A stretch of DNA of 64,000 bases from Myxococcus flavus (lineage in GTDB: Bacteria > Myxococcota > Myxococcia > Myxococcales > Myxococcaceae), in contig NZ_CP143624.1 in assembly GCF_050038885.1 (NCBI RefSeq), positions 5,084,001 to 5,148,000 on the forward strand, given 5' to 3'. A model generated the notes under the pieces. It made no database searches, was not told where the DNA came from, and saw only the letters and a list, made by a program, of their open reading frames with translations. Made by a program: the position numbers and the translations under genes. Positions 51,320 to 62,583 of the stretch are shown piece by piece; position 1 is the stretch's first letter, and each line of letters begins with the position of its first letter.

Positions 51320-51898
51320 GTGACCTCCGCGCTCGTCCTGCTGGGCTATCTCGCCGGCTCCATCCCCTTCGGTGTGCTGCTGACGCGATGGCTGCGCGGC
51401 GTGGACGTGCGCAAGGGGGGCAGCGGGAACATCGGCGCCACCAACGTCACGCGCGTGGCGGGCAAGAAGCTGGGCGCGGTGGTGCTGCTGCTGGATGCGC
51501 TCAAGGGCGCGCTGCCGGTGCTGCTGGCGGTGCGATGGGTGCCGGAGGCGCCCGTCGTGCACGTGTCGGTGGGCCTGGCCGCGGTGCTGGGGCACATCTA
51601 CCCGGTGTGGCTGAAGCTCCAGGGCGGCAAGGGCGTGGCCACCGCGCTGGGCGTGCTGCTGGTGCTGGTGCCGCAGGCGGCGCTGGCGGGCGCGGTGATG
51701 TTCATCGCCGTGTTCGTCCTCTGGCGGGTGAGCTCGCTGGGCTCGCTGGCGGCGGGCGCCACGGCGGTGGGCACCTCCGCGCTCACCGCCCGGGCCGTGG
51801 AGTACGCCGGCCTCTCAGCCCTCCTCTTCGCCCTCATGCTGTGGACGCACCGGAGCAACATCGGCCGGCTCGCGCGACGCACCGAGCGGCGCTTCTGA
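51320..51898 (+). CDS. plsY: Acyl-phosphate:glycerol-3-phosphate acyltransferase
   Basis: 192 residues from GTG 51320. It adds the first acyl chain to glycerol-3-phosphate in phospholipid synthesis, using acyl-phosphate. The three family motifs are present: GSIPFGVLL, GGSGNIGATNV, and GHIYPVWLKLQGGKGVAT. Five membrane helices. The last 84 bp overlap the 3' end of the convergent RlmL-like gene, so the C-terminal WTHRSNIGRLARRTERRF tail is encoded opposite it. Confidence 0.94.
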   Translation: MTSALVLLGYLAGSIPFGVLLTRWLRGVDVRKGGSGNIGATNVTRVAGKKLGAVVLLLDALKGALPVLLAVRWVPEAPVVHVSVGLAAVLGHIYPVWLKLQGGKGVATALGVLLVLVPQAALAGAVMFIAVFVLWRVSSLGSLAAGATAVGTSALTARAVEYAGLSALLFALMLWTHRSNIGRLARRTERRF

Positions 51899-53071
51899 GC
51901 CGTCCCCGGTGACACCCCGGGCGCTGCCACCATCCACGGGCCGGTAGCCCAGCAGCGTGCAGGGGATGGGGCCGTTCCAGAGGTCCCGCTTCGCGGAGGG
52001 GCGGGCGTGGAAGGCGCTCTCGAAGGCGGGGTTGCCGCAGAGCACCCACACGCGCCAGCCCGGCGGGCGCAGCGAGTCACCCAGCTTGAAGTAGAAGCTC
52101 TTCATGCCCTTCTGGCCGCCCGTGCCGAGCCGGTCTCCATAGGGCGGATTGGTGATGAGCAGACCGCCGGATTCCGGGAGGGGCGGGAGCCGGGTCGCGT
52201 CGCCCTCGGCGAGCTGGATTTCCTCCGACAGCCGCGCTGCCCGGACATTGCGGCTGGCGGCCTCCAGCGCCTCCGGGTCCTTGTCGAAGCCGAGCAGGGG
52301 AACCTCCACCTTGCGCTCGTTGCGGCGGGCATCCGCGCGCATGTCCGCGAGCAGCTCCCGGGCCCGTGCGCCCAGCTCTGGCCAGCGTTCCACCGCGAAG
52401 TCCCGGTTCAGGCCAGGCGCCCGGCGCCGGGCGATGAGGCCCGCCTCGATGAGCAGCGTGCCGGAGCCGCACATCGGGTCCACCAGCGCCTCCGTGCCGG
52501 TGTAGTTCGCGGCGCGCAGCAGGGCCGCGGCGAGCGTCTCCTTCAGCGGCGCGGGCGTGGGGCGCACGCGGTAGCCCCGCCGGTGCAGCGGCTCGCCGCA
52601 CAGGTCGAGGGACAGCGACAGCGTGTCGCGCGAGAGGTGGGCCACCACGCGGACGTCCGGGTTGCGCGTGTCCACGTCAGGCCGGGCGCCTTGCGTGTCA
52701 CGGAGGCGGTCGACGATGGCGTCCTTCACCTTGAGCGCCACGAAGCCCGAGTGGCTGTGCTCGCTGTCCTTCAGCGTGGCATCCACCGCGAAGGTGTGCT
52801 CGGGCGTGAGGTGCTCCTCCCAGGGAATGCTGGCGGCGGCTTCATACAGGCCCTCCGCGCCGCGGGCCTCGAAGGCGCCCAGCGGGTAGAGCACGCGCAT
52901 GGCGATGCGGGACCAGAGCGCCACGCTGAGCGCCTCGTCGAGCGTGGCCATGAAGCGCACGCCGCCACGGTCCTGGCGGATGCGGCGGGCACCGAGCTCC
53001 TTCAGCTCGTCGGCCAGGAGGTCCTCGGTACCGCGGGCGGTGGTGGCGAAGAGGGCAATGCGTTCAGCCAT
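51815..53071 (-). CDS. rlmL: THUMP-domain 23S rRNA (guanine-N2) methyltransferase, RlmL-like
   Basis: 418 residues from ATG 53071-53069. N-terminal THUMP/ferredoxin-like part (ALFATTARGTEDLLADELKELG; GFVALKVKDAIVDRLR), then the methyltransferase domain with YRVRPTPAPLKETLAAALLR, SAM-binding VDPMCGSGTLLIEAGLIARR and catalytic TNPPYGDRLG. The family methylates guanine in 23S rRNA (G2445 by RlmL in E. coli). It lacks the second RlmK domain of E. coli, as in many bacteria. A Glu/Gly-rich tail of about 40 residues is encoded opposite plsY. Confidence 0.88.
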   Translation of the reverse strand: MAERIALFATTARGTEDLLADELKELGARRIRQDRGGVRFMATLDEALSVALWSRIAMRVLYPLGAFEARGAEGLYEAAASIPWEEHLTPEHTFAVDATLKDSEHSHSGFVALKVKDAIVDRLRDTQGARPDVDTRNPDVRVVAHLSRDTLSLSLDLCGEPLHRRGYRVRPTPAPLKETLAAALLRAANYTGTEALVDPMCGSGTLLIEAGLIARRRAPGLNRDFAVERWPELGARARELLADMRADARRNERKVEVPLLGFDKDPEALEAASRNVRAARLSEEIQLAEGDATRLPPLPESGGLLITNPPYGDRLGTGGQKGMKSFYFKLGDSLRPPGWRVWVLCGNPAFESAFHARPSAKRDLWNGPIPCTLLGYRPVDGGSARGVTGDGSEAPLGASREPADVAPVRPQHEGEEEG

Positions 53072-53122
53072 GGGACACCGCCCATAGACGACGCGGGGCC
53101 ACTTGGGAACCGGCATCGCGTT

Positions 53123-53407
53123 TCATGTGCCCACCACCTCGTAGAGGGCGAAGGTGGCGTCCTCCTGTCCGGCGCTGGCCTCGCGGGCCCGCTGGAAGTC
53201 CTCCGATTGAAAATAGGCCCGCATCGACGCCTTGTCCTGCCAGCGCGTCACCAGCATCAGCTCCGGCGGGCGTTCGAAGGAGCGCAGCACCTCCAGCCCC
53301 AGGAAGCCCGGGTACCCGTCCACCGCCCGGGTGCGCGCCTGGAAGCGGGCGACCAGGCGGTCCGCCTCCTCGGCGGCGGGGCGGAAGCGGGAGATGGCGA
53401 CAAGCAT
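53123..53407 (-). CDS. Antibiotic biosynthesis monooxygenase (ABM) domain protein
   Basis: 94 residues from ATG 53407-53405. A single ferredoxin-like ABM domain: MLVAISRFRPAAEEADRLVARF, DGYPGFLGLEVLRSF, MLVTRWQDKASMRAYFQSEDFQ. Family members oxidise polyketide quinols or degrade haem (IsdG type); this cannot be settled here, and some have no known substrate. The residues after VTRW fit the IsdG-like group. It lies downstream of ftsK but behind a terminator-like pair of hairpins. Confidence 0.85.
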   Translation of the reverse strand: MLVAISRFRPAAEEADRLVARFQARTRAVDGYPGFLGLEVLRSFERPPELMLVTRWQDKASMRAYFQSEDFQRAREASAGQEDATFALYEVVGT

Positions 53408-53414
53408 GGGTGGG

Positions 53415-53460
53415 CCTCGCTGGAAAAGCAGCGAGGGCGTCCGGGCCGAGCCAGGACGCC
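53415..53460 (-). terminator. Hairpins after ftsK
   Basis: CCTCGCTG (53415-53422) and CAGCGAGG (53429-53436) form an 8-bp stem with a 6-nt A-rich loop. GCGTCC/GGACGC (53437-53442 and 53454-53459) form a second. Both lie between the ftsK stop and the ABM gene, and are read first by ftsK transcripts. Confidence 0.45.
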
Positions 53461-53528
53461 CCCGTGAAGTGGAACCGCCAGGGCCTCCGCCTCCCATCCA
53501 ACGTGGGGGAGCCGGCGGCGCGCGGGCC

Positions 53529-56500
53529 TTACATCGCCCCGGCGCCGGGCATGTCGCCCAGGCCCCGGATGAGCACTTCGCGGGGCTTGGCGCCGTCCGC
53601 GGGGCCCACCACGCCGTCGCGCTCCATCCGCTCAATCATGCGCGCCGCGCGGTTGTAGCCGATGCGCATCTTGCGCTGGAGCATGGAGATGGACACCGCC
53701 CGCATCTCGCTGACCGTGGCGAGCGCCTGGTCGTACAGCTCGTCGGACAGCTCGTCCTCCTCGCCGCCACTCTCCACGTCCTCGTCGCGAGGCTTGAGGA
53801 TGGACTCGTCGTAGACGGGCTTGCCCTGCGCCTTGAGGTGGTCCACGGCCTGCTTGATTTCGTTCTCCGACACGAAGGCGCCGTGCACGCGCTGCAGGTG
53901 CGCGCTGGTGGGCGGCATGATGAGCATGTCGCCCATGCCGAGCAGGGCCTCGGCGCCCACCGTGCCCAGAATCGTCATCGAGTCCGGCTTGGAGCGCAGC
54001 ATGAAGCTGACGCGCGTGGGGAAGTTCGCCTTGATGACGCCGGTGACGACGTCCGTGGACGGACGCTGGGTGGCGACCATCAGGTGGATGCCGGCGGCGC
54101 GGGCCATCTGCGCCAGGCGGGCCACGTAGGTCTCCACCTCGCGGCTGGCCACCATCATCAGGTCGGCGAGCTCGTCGATGATGACCACGATGTAGGGCAG
54201 CTTCTGGAGCTGCTTCTTCTCCGGCGCGGTCGCTTCGCTGGCCTCCAACTCCTCGGTGTCCTCGGGCTCCGCCTCCACCTCGGGCGTCTCGGGGGCCGCC
54301 TCGGACGCCTGCGCGTCGAGCACGTCGTCCTCGTCGTCCCGGGGCGCGGCGACGCCCAGGCTCTCGCTGCCGGCGGGCATGGCGGGCTTGGGGCTCTCCC
54401 CGTCGAGCACCAGCACGTTCTTCGGCTTGGCCTTCTTCTTGGGCGGCTGGGAGACGTTCTTCACCTCCACCGCGGTGCTCTCCACCAGCTTGTTGAAGCC
54501 GGCGATGTTGCGCACGCCCGCCTCGGACAGCATCTGGTAGCGGCGCTCCATCTCCTCCACGGCCCAGCGCAGCGCGAGCGCGGCCTTCTTCGGGTCCGTC
54601 ACCACCGGCAGCAGCAGGTGGGGGATGCCCTCGTAGACGGATAGCTCCAGCATCTTCGGGTCCACCATGATGAAGCGGACCTCCTCGGGCGTGGCCTTGA
54701 GGAGGATGCTCATGATCATGGAGTTCACCGCCACCGACTTGCCGGAGCCGGTGGTACCGGCGATGAGCAGGTGGGGCGCCTTGGCCAGGTCGAGGACGTA
54801 CGGCATGCCCTCGATGTCCTTGCCCACGCACATGGTCAGCTTGCTGGCGCCCTTCTGGAAGGCGTCCTGCTCGGCAATCTCCTTGAGATAGACGGTCTCC
54901 CGGTCCTTGTTCGGCACCTCGATGCCCACCACACCCTTGCCGGGGATGGGGGCGACGATGCGCACGCGCATGGCTTCCATGGCCATGGCGAGGTCGTCCG
55001 CGAGCGCGGCAATCTTGCTCACCTTGATGCCGGGCCCCGGGAGGAACTCGTACATGGTGACGACGGGGCCGGGGCGAATCTCCACCACCTCGCCGACGAT
55101 GCCGAAGTCCGCCAGCTTCGCGCGCAGCTTCTCCGCCGTGGACAGGTACACGTCCTTGTCCAGCGCGGAGCGCTCCTTCTTGTCGCACTCGAGCACGTCG
55201 AGCGGCGGCAGCGAGAAGCTCTTGCGGTCGCCCACGAACTCGAACTGGTCCTGGCTCTTCTTGACGGTGGGCTTGGGCGGGGCCTTGGGCTCCACGATGA
55301 GCGGCATGCGCGCCAGCGCGGCCTGCGGCGCCGGGACGATGTCGGCCGGGCTCGCGGCGGCAGGCGCGGGGGCCACCGGCGCGGCGATGGCGGGCGCCAC
55401 GGGCTCTGCTTCCGCCGCGTCGGCCACGGACGGGGCCGGGCCGGTGACGATGTTCGGCTTGCGGCGCGAGCGCGGCGGCTCGGACGCCTCCGCCTCCTCG
55501 GTGGCCACGGGGTGGGGCGAGGGCGGCAGGAAGGACGCGGCCCAGGCCGGGTCCGCGCCCGGGGCAGGGCGCTTCTCCACCTTCGTGGGCGCCTTCTCCG
55601 GAAGGGCCAGCACGGGCGCGGGGGCGGGCGGGAGCGACTCGGCGCTGCGGCCCAGCAGCTTCTTCTCCAGCTTCTCGGCCTTCTCGCGCTCGCGGGACTC
55701 CTTGACCGCCAGCTTCGCGGCGGCGGCCTGCTCCTTCTCCTGCTGCTTCGCCAGCCGGAAGGCCTCCTCGGCCATGGCCTCGGCCTCGGCGGCCTCCGCC
55801 TCTTCGGCCAGGCGCTCGGCCTCGGCGAGCTCCTCCTCGTCCGCCTCGAGCTGGGCGAGGAACGCGGCCTCCTCCAGCTTCTCCTGGGCCGCGCGCTCCT
55901 GGCGCTCCTTGTAGGCGACCTTCTGCGCCTCCCAGAAGGCATGGGCGGCCTCCTGGAAGCGGCGGCCCAGCACGCACAGCCCGGCCCAGGCCAGCGAGCA
56001 CAGCTTGAGGAAGGTGTACTGGGTGCCCACGATGAGGGCGGCGGCGCTGATGGCGGTCACCAGGATGACGGTGCCCACGGTGGAGAACATGCCGGACAGG
56101 ATGCCGCCCAGGCTGGCGCCCAGCGCGCCCCCGGGAGGATGGGCCCAGCCCTTGTCTCCGGCGAACATCAGCTGCGCCAGCACGGACACGCTGACGGTCA
56201 GCAGTGCGAGGCTGATGATTTGCGGCCCACGCTTCCGGTCACGGCTGCCCACGAAGAGCACCATGGCCGTGTAGAGGCCACCCACGGGGATGAGGTAGGC
56301 ACACACGCCCAGCAGGCCGCGCAGCGACTCGGCGATGAGGTGCCCCATGGGGCCCACCGCGTTGTTGAAGCCCGGGCCCACCCGGTCCTTCGCATCGAAG
56401 GTGGCGACCGCCAGCAGCGCAATCAACGACGCGGCCAGGAGGAACACGCCGGTGATGGCGCGGGTGGCCACATCGCCGCCCTTGCCAGCCTTCATCCGTT

Positions 56501-56582
56501 TGTCCGCCAGCGCCCTGCGGCGCGTCGCGATTTCCTGCCGGGACAGGACCGCCTTCTCTGCCCGACCCTTCTTCGCCGTCAT
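53529..56582 (-). CDS. ftsK: FtsK/SpoIIIE DNA translocase
   Basis: 1017 residues from ATG 56582-56580. It pumps DNA at the division septum and clears chromosome termini. Four N-terminal membrane helices (residues 40-210), a linker of about 240 residues rich in Glu/Ala/Pro with a charged coiled stretch (EERLAEEAEAAEAEAMAEE type), then the motor: alpha domain KMLELSVYEGIPHLLLPVVT, Walker A GTTGSGKSVAVN, Walker B IVVIIDELADLMM, and the winged gamma domain (SISMLQRKMRIGYNRAARMIERM) that reads KOPS-type sites. About 90 acidic residues are inserted between RNIAGFNKLVE and LPYIVVIIDE (roughly residues 700-792), unlike E. coli or B. subtilis. Confidence 0.93.
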   Translation of the reverse strand: MTAKKGRAEKAVLSRQEIATRRRALADKRMKAGKGGDVATRAITGVFLLAASLIALLAVATFDAKDRVGPGFNNAVGPMGHLIAESLRGLLGVCAYLIPVGGLYTAMVLFVGSRDRKRGPQIISLALLTVSVSVLAQLMFAGDKGWAHPPGGALGASLGGILSGMFSTVGTVILVTAISAAALIVGTQYTFLKLCSLAWAGLCVLGRRFQEAAHAFWEAQKVAYKERQERAAQEKLEEAAFLAQLEADEEELAEAERLAEEAEAAEAEAMAEEAFRLAKQQEKEQAAAAKLAVKESREREKAEKLEKKLLGRSAESLPPAPAPVLALPEKAPTKVEKRPAPGADPAWAASFLPPSPHPVATEEAEASEPPRSRRKPNIVTGPAPSVADAAEAEPVAPAIAAPVAPAPAAASPADIVPAPQAALARMPLIVEPKAPPKPTVKKSQDQFEFVGDRKSFSLPPLDVLECDKKERSALDKDVYLSTAEKLRAKLADFGIVGEVVEIRPGPVVTMYEFLPGPGIKVSKIAALADDLAMAMEAMRVRIVAPIPGKGVVGIEVPNKDRETVYLKEIAEQDAFQKGASKLTMCVGKDIEGMPYVLDLAKAPHLLIAGTTGSGKSVAVNSMIMSILLKATPEEVRFIMVDPKMLELSVYEGIPHLLLPVVTDPKKAALALRWAVEEMERRYQMLSEAGVRNIAGFNKLVESTAVEVKNVSQPPKKKAKPKNVLVLDGESPKPAMPAGSESLGVAAPRDDEDDVLDAQASEAAPETPEVEAEPEDTEELEASEATAPEKKQLQKLPYIVVIIDELADLMMVASREVETYVARLAQMARAAGIHLMVATQRPSTDVVTGVIKANFPTRVSFMLRSKPDSMTILGTVGAEALLGMGDMLIMPPTSAHLQRVHGAFVSENEIKQAVDHLKAQGKPVYDESILKPRDEDVESGGEEDELSDELYDQALATVSEMRAVSISMLQRKMRIGYNRAARMIERMERDGVVGPADGAKPREVLIRGLGDMPGAGAM

Positions 56583-56797
56583 GTCCGTCTTCCCTCTGCG
56601 CGTCTCAGCCGCGTAGCGGGCTGTAGCAATGCCCGCAGCGAGTGTAGGGAGGGAGGGGGACCGGTCAATTTTCCAGCCCCGGACGGGGTACCTACATTTC
56701 GGCTGCACCACTCCCCGGAGGGGGTATGGTGCCGACCAGCATCGCCGCCCGGACGCGCAGGCCGCGCGGCGGCGGGACTTCGTGGAGGAACATCACA

Positions 56798-57133
56798 ATG
56801 GCCGACGCCCGTACCGACAAGCCGTCATCCACCGAGGAGGAGTACTTCGCCCGGGAGGAGATTGAGAAGAAGCGCAAGCTGGCCCTGGAGCAGGCCGCGG
56901 CGAGCGCGGCGCAGCAGCGCGAGGAGCTCAAGAAGCTCCACTGGATGAAGTGCCCCAAGTGCGGCATGGACCTGCAGACGCTGAAGCAGGGCAATGTCGA
57001 AATCGAGACGTGCTTCAACTGCCACGGCATCTTCCTGGACGCGGGGGAGCTGGACCAGCTCGTCGCCCAGCACGGCCACGAGGGTAGCGGCAAGGTGATG
57101 GGCGCCATCCTCAACCTCTTCAAGAAGAAGTAG
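56798..57133 (+). CDS. TFIIB-type zinc-ribbon protein
   Basis: 111 residues from ATG 56798, with GTGGAGGAA upstream. A charged coiled N-terminal half (EEEYFAREEIEKKRKLALEQ) precedes a zinc ribbon CPKCGMDLQTLKQG, then ETCFNCHGIFLDAGELDQL, as in family zf-TFIIB. The two CxxC pairs are intact. Function unknown. It starts the operon with gatC, which begins 7 bp after its stop. Confidence 0.85.
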   Translation: MADARTDKPSSTEEEYFAREEIEKKRKLALEQAAASAAQQREELKKLHWMKCPKCGMDLQTLKQGNVEIETCFNCHGIFLDAGELDQLVAQHGHEGSGKVMGAILNLFKKK

Positions 57134-57140
57134 GTCCTTC

Positions 57141-57428
57141 ATGGCCCTCACGCTCGAGCAGGTGCGCCACGTGGCCACGCTGGCACGGCTGTCGCTGACT
57201 CCGGAGGAGGAGCAGCGATTCACCACCCAGCTGTCCGCGGTGCTGGACGCGGTGGAGCAGCTCCAGGCGCTCGACGTGGAGGCCGTGGAGCCGACCTCGC
57301 ATGCCACGCTCACGTCCTCACGGCTCCGCGAGGACGTGACGCGGCCCTCCCTGCCGCCAGAGAAGTCCCTGGCCAACGCGCCGGCGAAGTCGGGCACTTC
57401 GTTCGCCGTGCCGAAAATCATCGAGTAG
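57141..57428 (+). CDS. gatC: Asp-tRNA(Asn)/Glu-tRNA(Gln) amidotransferase subunit C
   Basis: 95 residues, typical GatC length. MALTLEQVRHVATLARLSLTPEE at the start and VEPTSHATLTSSRLREDV with the SFAVPKIIE end match GatC, which clamps GatA and GatB together. The ribosome site is within the upstream gene's end (AAGAAGTAGGT). Order gatC-gatA-gatB with short gaps points to one operon. Confidence 0.95.
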   Translation: MALTLEQVRHVATLARLSLTPEEEQRFTTQLSAVLDAVEQLQALDVEAVEPTSHATLTSSRLREDVTRPSLPPEKSLANAPAKSGTSFAVPKIIE

Positions 57429-57445
57429 CCCCGGAGGCCCCCGCC

Positions 57446-58906
<1,461 letters not shown>

Positions 58907-58939
58907 GGCGCGCCGAGCGTACGCACTGGTGACACCGCC

Positions 58940-60375
<1,436 letters not shown>

Positions 60376-60379
<4 letters not shown>

Positions 60380-61440
60380 CGTGAGGTGGGCGTCACCGCC
60401 GGGACGGTGACGTGCATCACCGCGTCCTCGTGCATCGTCTGCGACTGGGCGAGCACCCGCACCTCGCCCGACGCCGTGCGCTCCAGGATGTGTGAGGGCG
60501 CTTCGAAGGCGGTGCCGAGCATGCTGCCCACCAGCTGCGCGCTCACCACGTAGCGCACGTGCTCGAACGCGCCGAGCTGCGCCTGGAGGCCCTCGTTGCG
60601 CCACTGCTCGCCGCGGCGCTGCGACGCACCGGCCTCGGCGAAGGGCCAGGGGGCGTCCCAGGGCCAGGGGTTGGCGGAGGGCTGCGCGAGGATGTCCACG
60701 CCCAGCGCGTCGAGGTACTGCGCGCACGGGACGAACCAGGGCTCCTGGCGCGTGTGCGGCTTCAGGAAGCCGTCATAGCCGATGAGCGTCCCCAGCCTTC
60801 CGAAGGGCGTCGGGAGGACGGTCAGGTCTTCCGGTCGGCCGGGGCTGAGGTGCAGCACGTCCTCCTGCGTGGGCACCAGGTTGACCTTGCGCGCCACCGC
60901 CACGCACCGCCCTTCGGGCGAGAAGGTGTAGCTGGTGTTGTAGGTGCGCGCGCCCGCGGGCTCGAAGTCGGGCACGTCATGGCCCCGGCGGCCAGCGGGC
61001 AGCAGCGCGCTGCCGGCCACCACCCACAGGCCGAAGTCGCGTGCGATGCCGGAGAAGGTGTCCCGCAGGGCCCGGTGCACGCGTGGCGAGCGCGCGGCGT
61101 AGAGGCACTCCTGGAGCGACGGCGGGTGGAAGGCGCGCCACGCCCCCCAGACGTCCCAGGCTTCGTGGAGGGCCACGCGCTTCAGCGCGGCCGTGGCCGT
61201 CTTGCTGTGGCGCACGTGGGACACGTGGCCCGTAAAGAGCAGGGCCGCGCCCACCCACTCTGGCCAGACGGCGAGCGCCGGGTAGCGCGGCTGGCCCGAC
61301 GCGTCGCGCGCACGCAAGGCATCCACCCGCGCCGCCAGGGCCCGGTGCCGGGCCGCAAAGGCGCTCGGAGAAGCGTAGTCCTCCAGCGAGACGCGGGGCT
61401 GGAGGGCGAACAACTCGACGTGGTCGGTGGCGGTCGTCAC
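60376..61440 (-). CDS. Nitrilase-fold protein lacking the catalytic Cys
   Basis: 354 residues. Nitrilase-superfamily proteins use a Glu-Lys-Cys triad. Here Glu61 (LAVWPEWVGA) and Lys185 (VARKVNLVPTQ) align, but the Cys position reads RLGTLIGYDGFLKP, with Gly221 (codon GGC) where most members have ICYD. Substrate binding may remain, but hydrolysis by the normal route is not expected. The C-terminal QPSANPWPW segment and the rest of the fold are complete, and there is no other nearby Cys in that loop. It lies 6 bp after the 2-oxoglutarate oxygenase gene in the same direction and probably shares its transcript. Confidence 0.8.
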
Positions 61441-61446
61441 GCGGCG

Positions 61447-62409
61447 CTACTTCAACAGGCCATTCTCGCGCAGGCGCTGCTTGAGGAAGGCGTCCGCGGT
61501 GATGGGGGCGTGGCGCGCAGGGGTGTCGGGCGTCTGGGTACAGGGCAGGGCCTGGAGCACGCAGTCCGCGTAGGGGTGGACGAAGAAGGGCATCGAGTAG
61601 CGCACCGTGTCCTCGCCCTTGCTGCGCGGATTCACCACGCGGTGCGTGGTGGCGGGGATGATTTCGTTCGTCACCCGGCTGAGCATGTCGCCCGAGTCGA
61701 CGACAATCTGCCCGCGCAGGGTGTCCACCGGCAGCCACTCGCCGTCGCGGGTGAGCAGCTCCAGGCCGGACGCGGTGCCCTCGCAGAGCAGGGTGAGGAG
61801 GTTGATGTCCTCGTGCTCGGCGGCGCGGACGCCTCCGGGGATGAAGCGCTCCTTCAGCGGTGGGTAGTGGATGAGCCGCAGCACCGAGTTGCCGTCGGTG
61901 GCCATGCCGCTGAAGGTGCCACGTGCCACGCCGAAGTACTCGGCAATGGCCTCGAGCATCACCGCCACCGCGCCGTCCAGCGCGTTGAAGAGCGAGAGGG
62001 TGTGCTCGCGGAAGCTGGGGACTTCGGTGGGCCACACATTGGGGCCGTAGTGCTGGTGGTACTTGTGGCTGGGCGGCAGCTCGCGGCCGACGTGCCAGAA
62101 CTCCTTGAGGTCGCCCACCGTGCGGTTCTTCGCGTGCTCCTGGCCATAGCCGATGTAGCCACGCTGGCCGCCGTGCGCCGCCTGGGCGTACCGGGCCTTG
62201 GTGTCCTCCGGCAGCGCGAAGAAGCGCTCCACGTCGCTGTACGTGCGGCGGATGAGCCCGTCGTCGATTCCGTGGCCCTCCACCGTGACGAAGCCGAACT
62301 CCTTCAGGCCATCGCCGAAGGCCTGGACGAAGCGGGCGCGTTCCCGAGGCGTGCCGGTACGGTAGTGGGACAGGTTGACGACGGGGATGCGGCGGGGGGC
62401 TGGCGACAT
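61447..62409 (-). CDS. 2-oxoglutarate/Fe(II) oxygenase, IPNS-like
   Basis: 320 residues from ATG 62409-62407. The N-terminal DIOX_N part (IPVVNLSHYRTGTPRERARF; DGLKEFGFVTVEGHGID) precedes the jelly-roll with the iron ligands His and Asp in HEDINLLTLL, the second His in THRVVNP, and the 2-oxoglutarate Arg in RYSMPFF. It is close to plant- and fungal-type isopenicillin-N-synthase-like oxygenases. It could hydroxylate or ring-close a small molecule; the substrate is unknown. Pairing with the Cys-less nitrilase homologue suggests a shared substrate (inference). Confidence 0.9.
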   Translation of the reverse strand: MSPAPRRIPVVNLSHYRTGTPRERARFVQAFGDGLKEFGFVTVEGHGIDDGLIRRTYSDVERFFALPEDTKARYAQAAHGGQRGYIGYGQEHAKNRTVGDLKEFWHVGRELPPSHKYHQHYGPNVWPTEVPSFREHTLSLFNALDGAVAVMLEAIAEYFGVARGTFSGMATDGNSVLRLIHYPPLKERFIPGGVRAAEHEDINLLTLLCEGTASGLELLTRDGEWLPVDTLRGQIVVDSGDMLSRVTNEIIPATTHRVVNPRSKGEDTVRYSMPFFVHPYADCVLQALPCTQTPDTPARHAPITADAFLKQRLRENGLLK

Positions 62410-62583
62410 GGCGCCGCACTCTATCCACCCTGATGGATTGTCGGCACGCACAGCGTCCGCCAGAGGACCCTCGCCTGCGACCCTGGCGTCGGGGGTGCGG
62501 CACCAGATGACATCCGCCCTCATCACCTGTGGAAGGCCGGGCTCCCGGGCTCCATGTTGGGCGAGCAGGTTGGGGGGAGGCGG

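Noticed and set aside
54771..56948. Plus-strand open frame of 725 codons opposite ftsK
   Set aside because: FtsK is unambiguous on the other strand; the product is His/Arg/Gly/Leu-rich without motifs.
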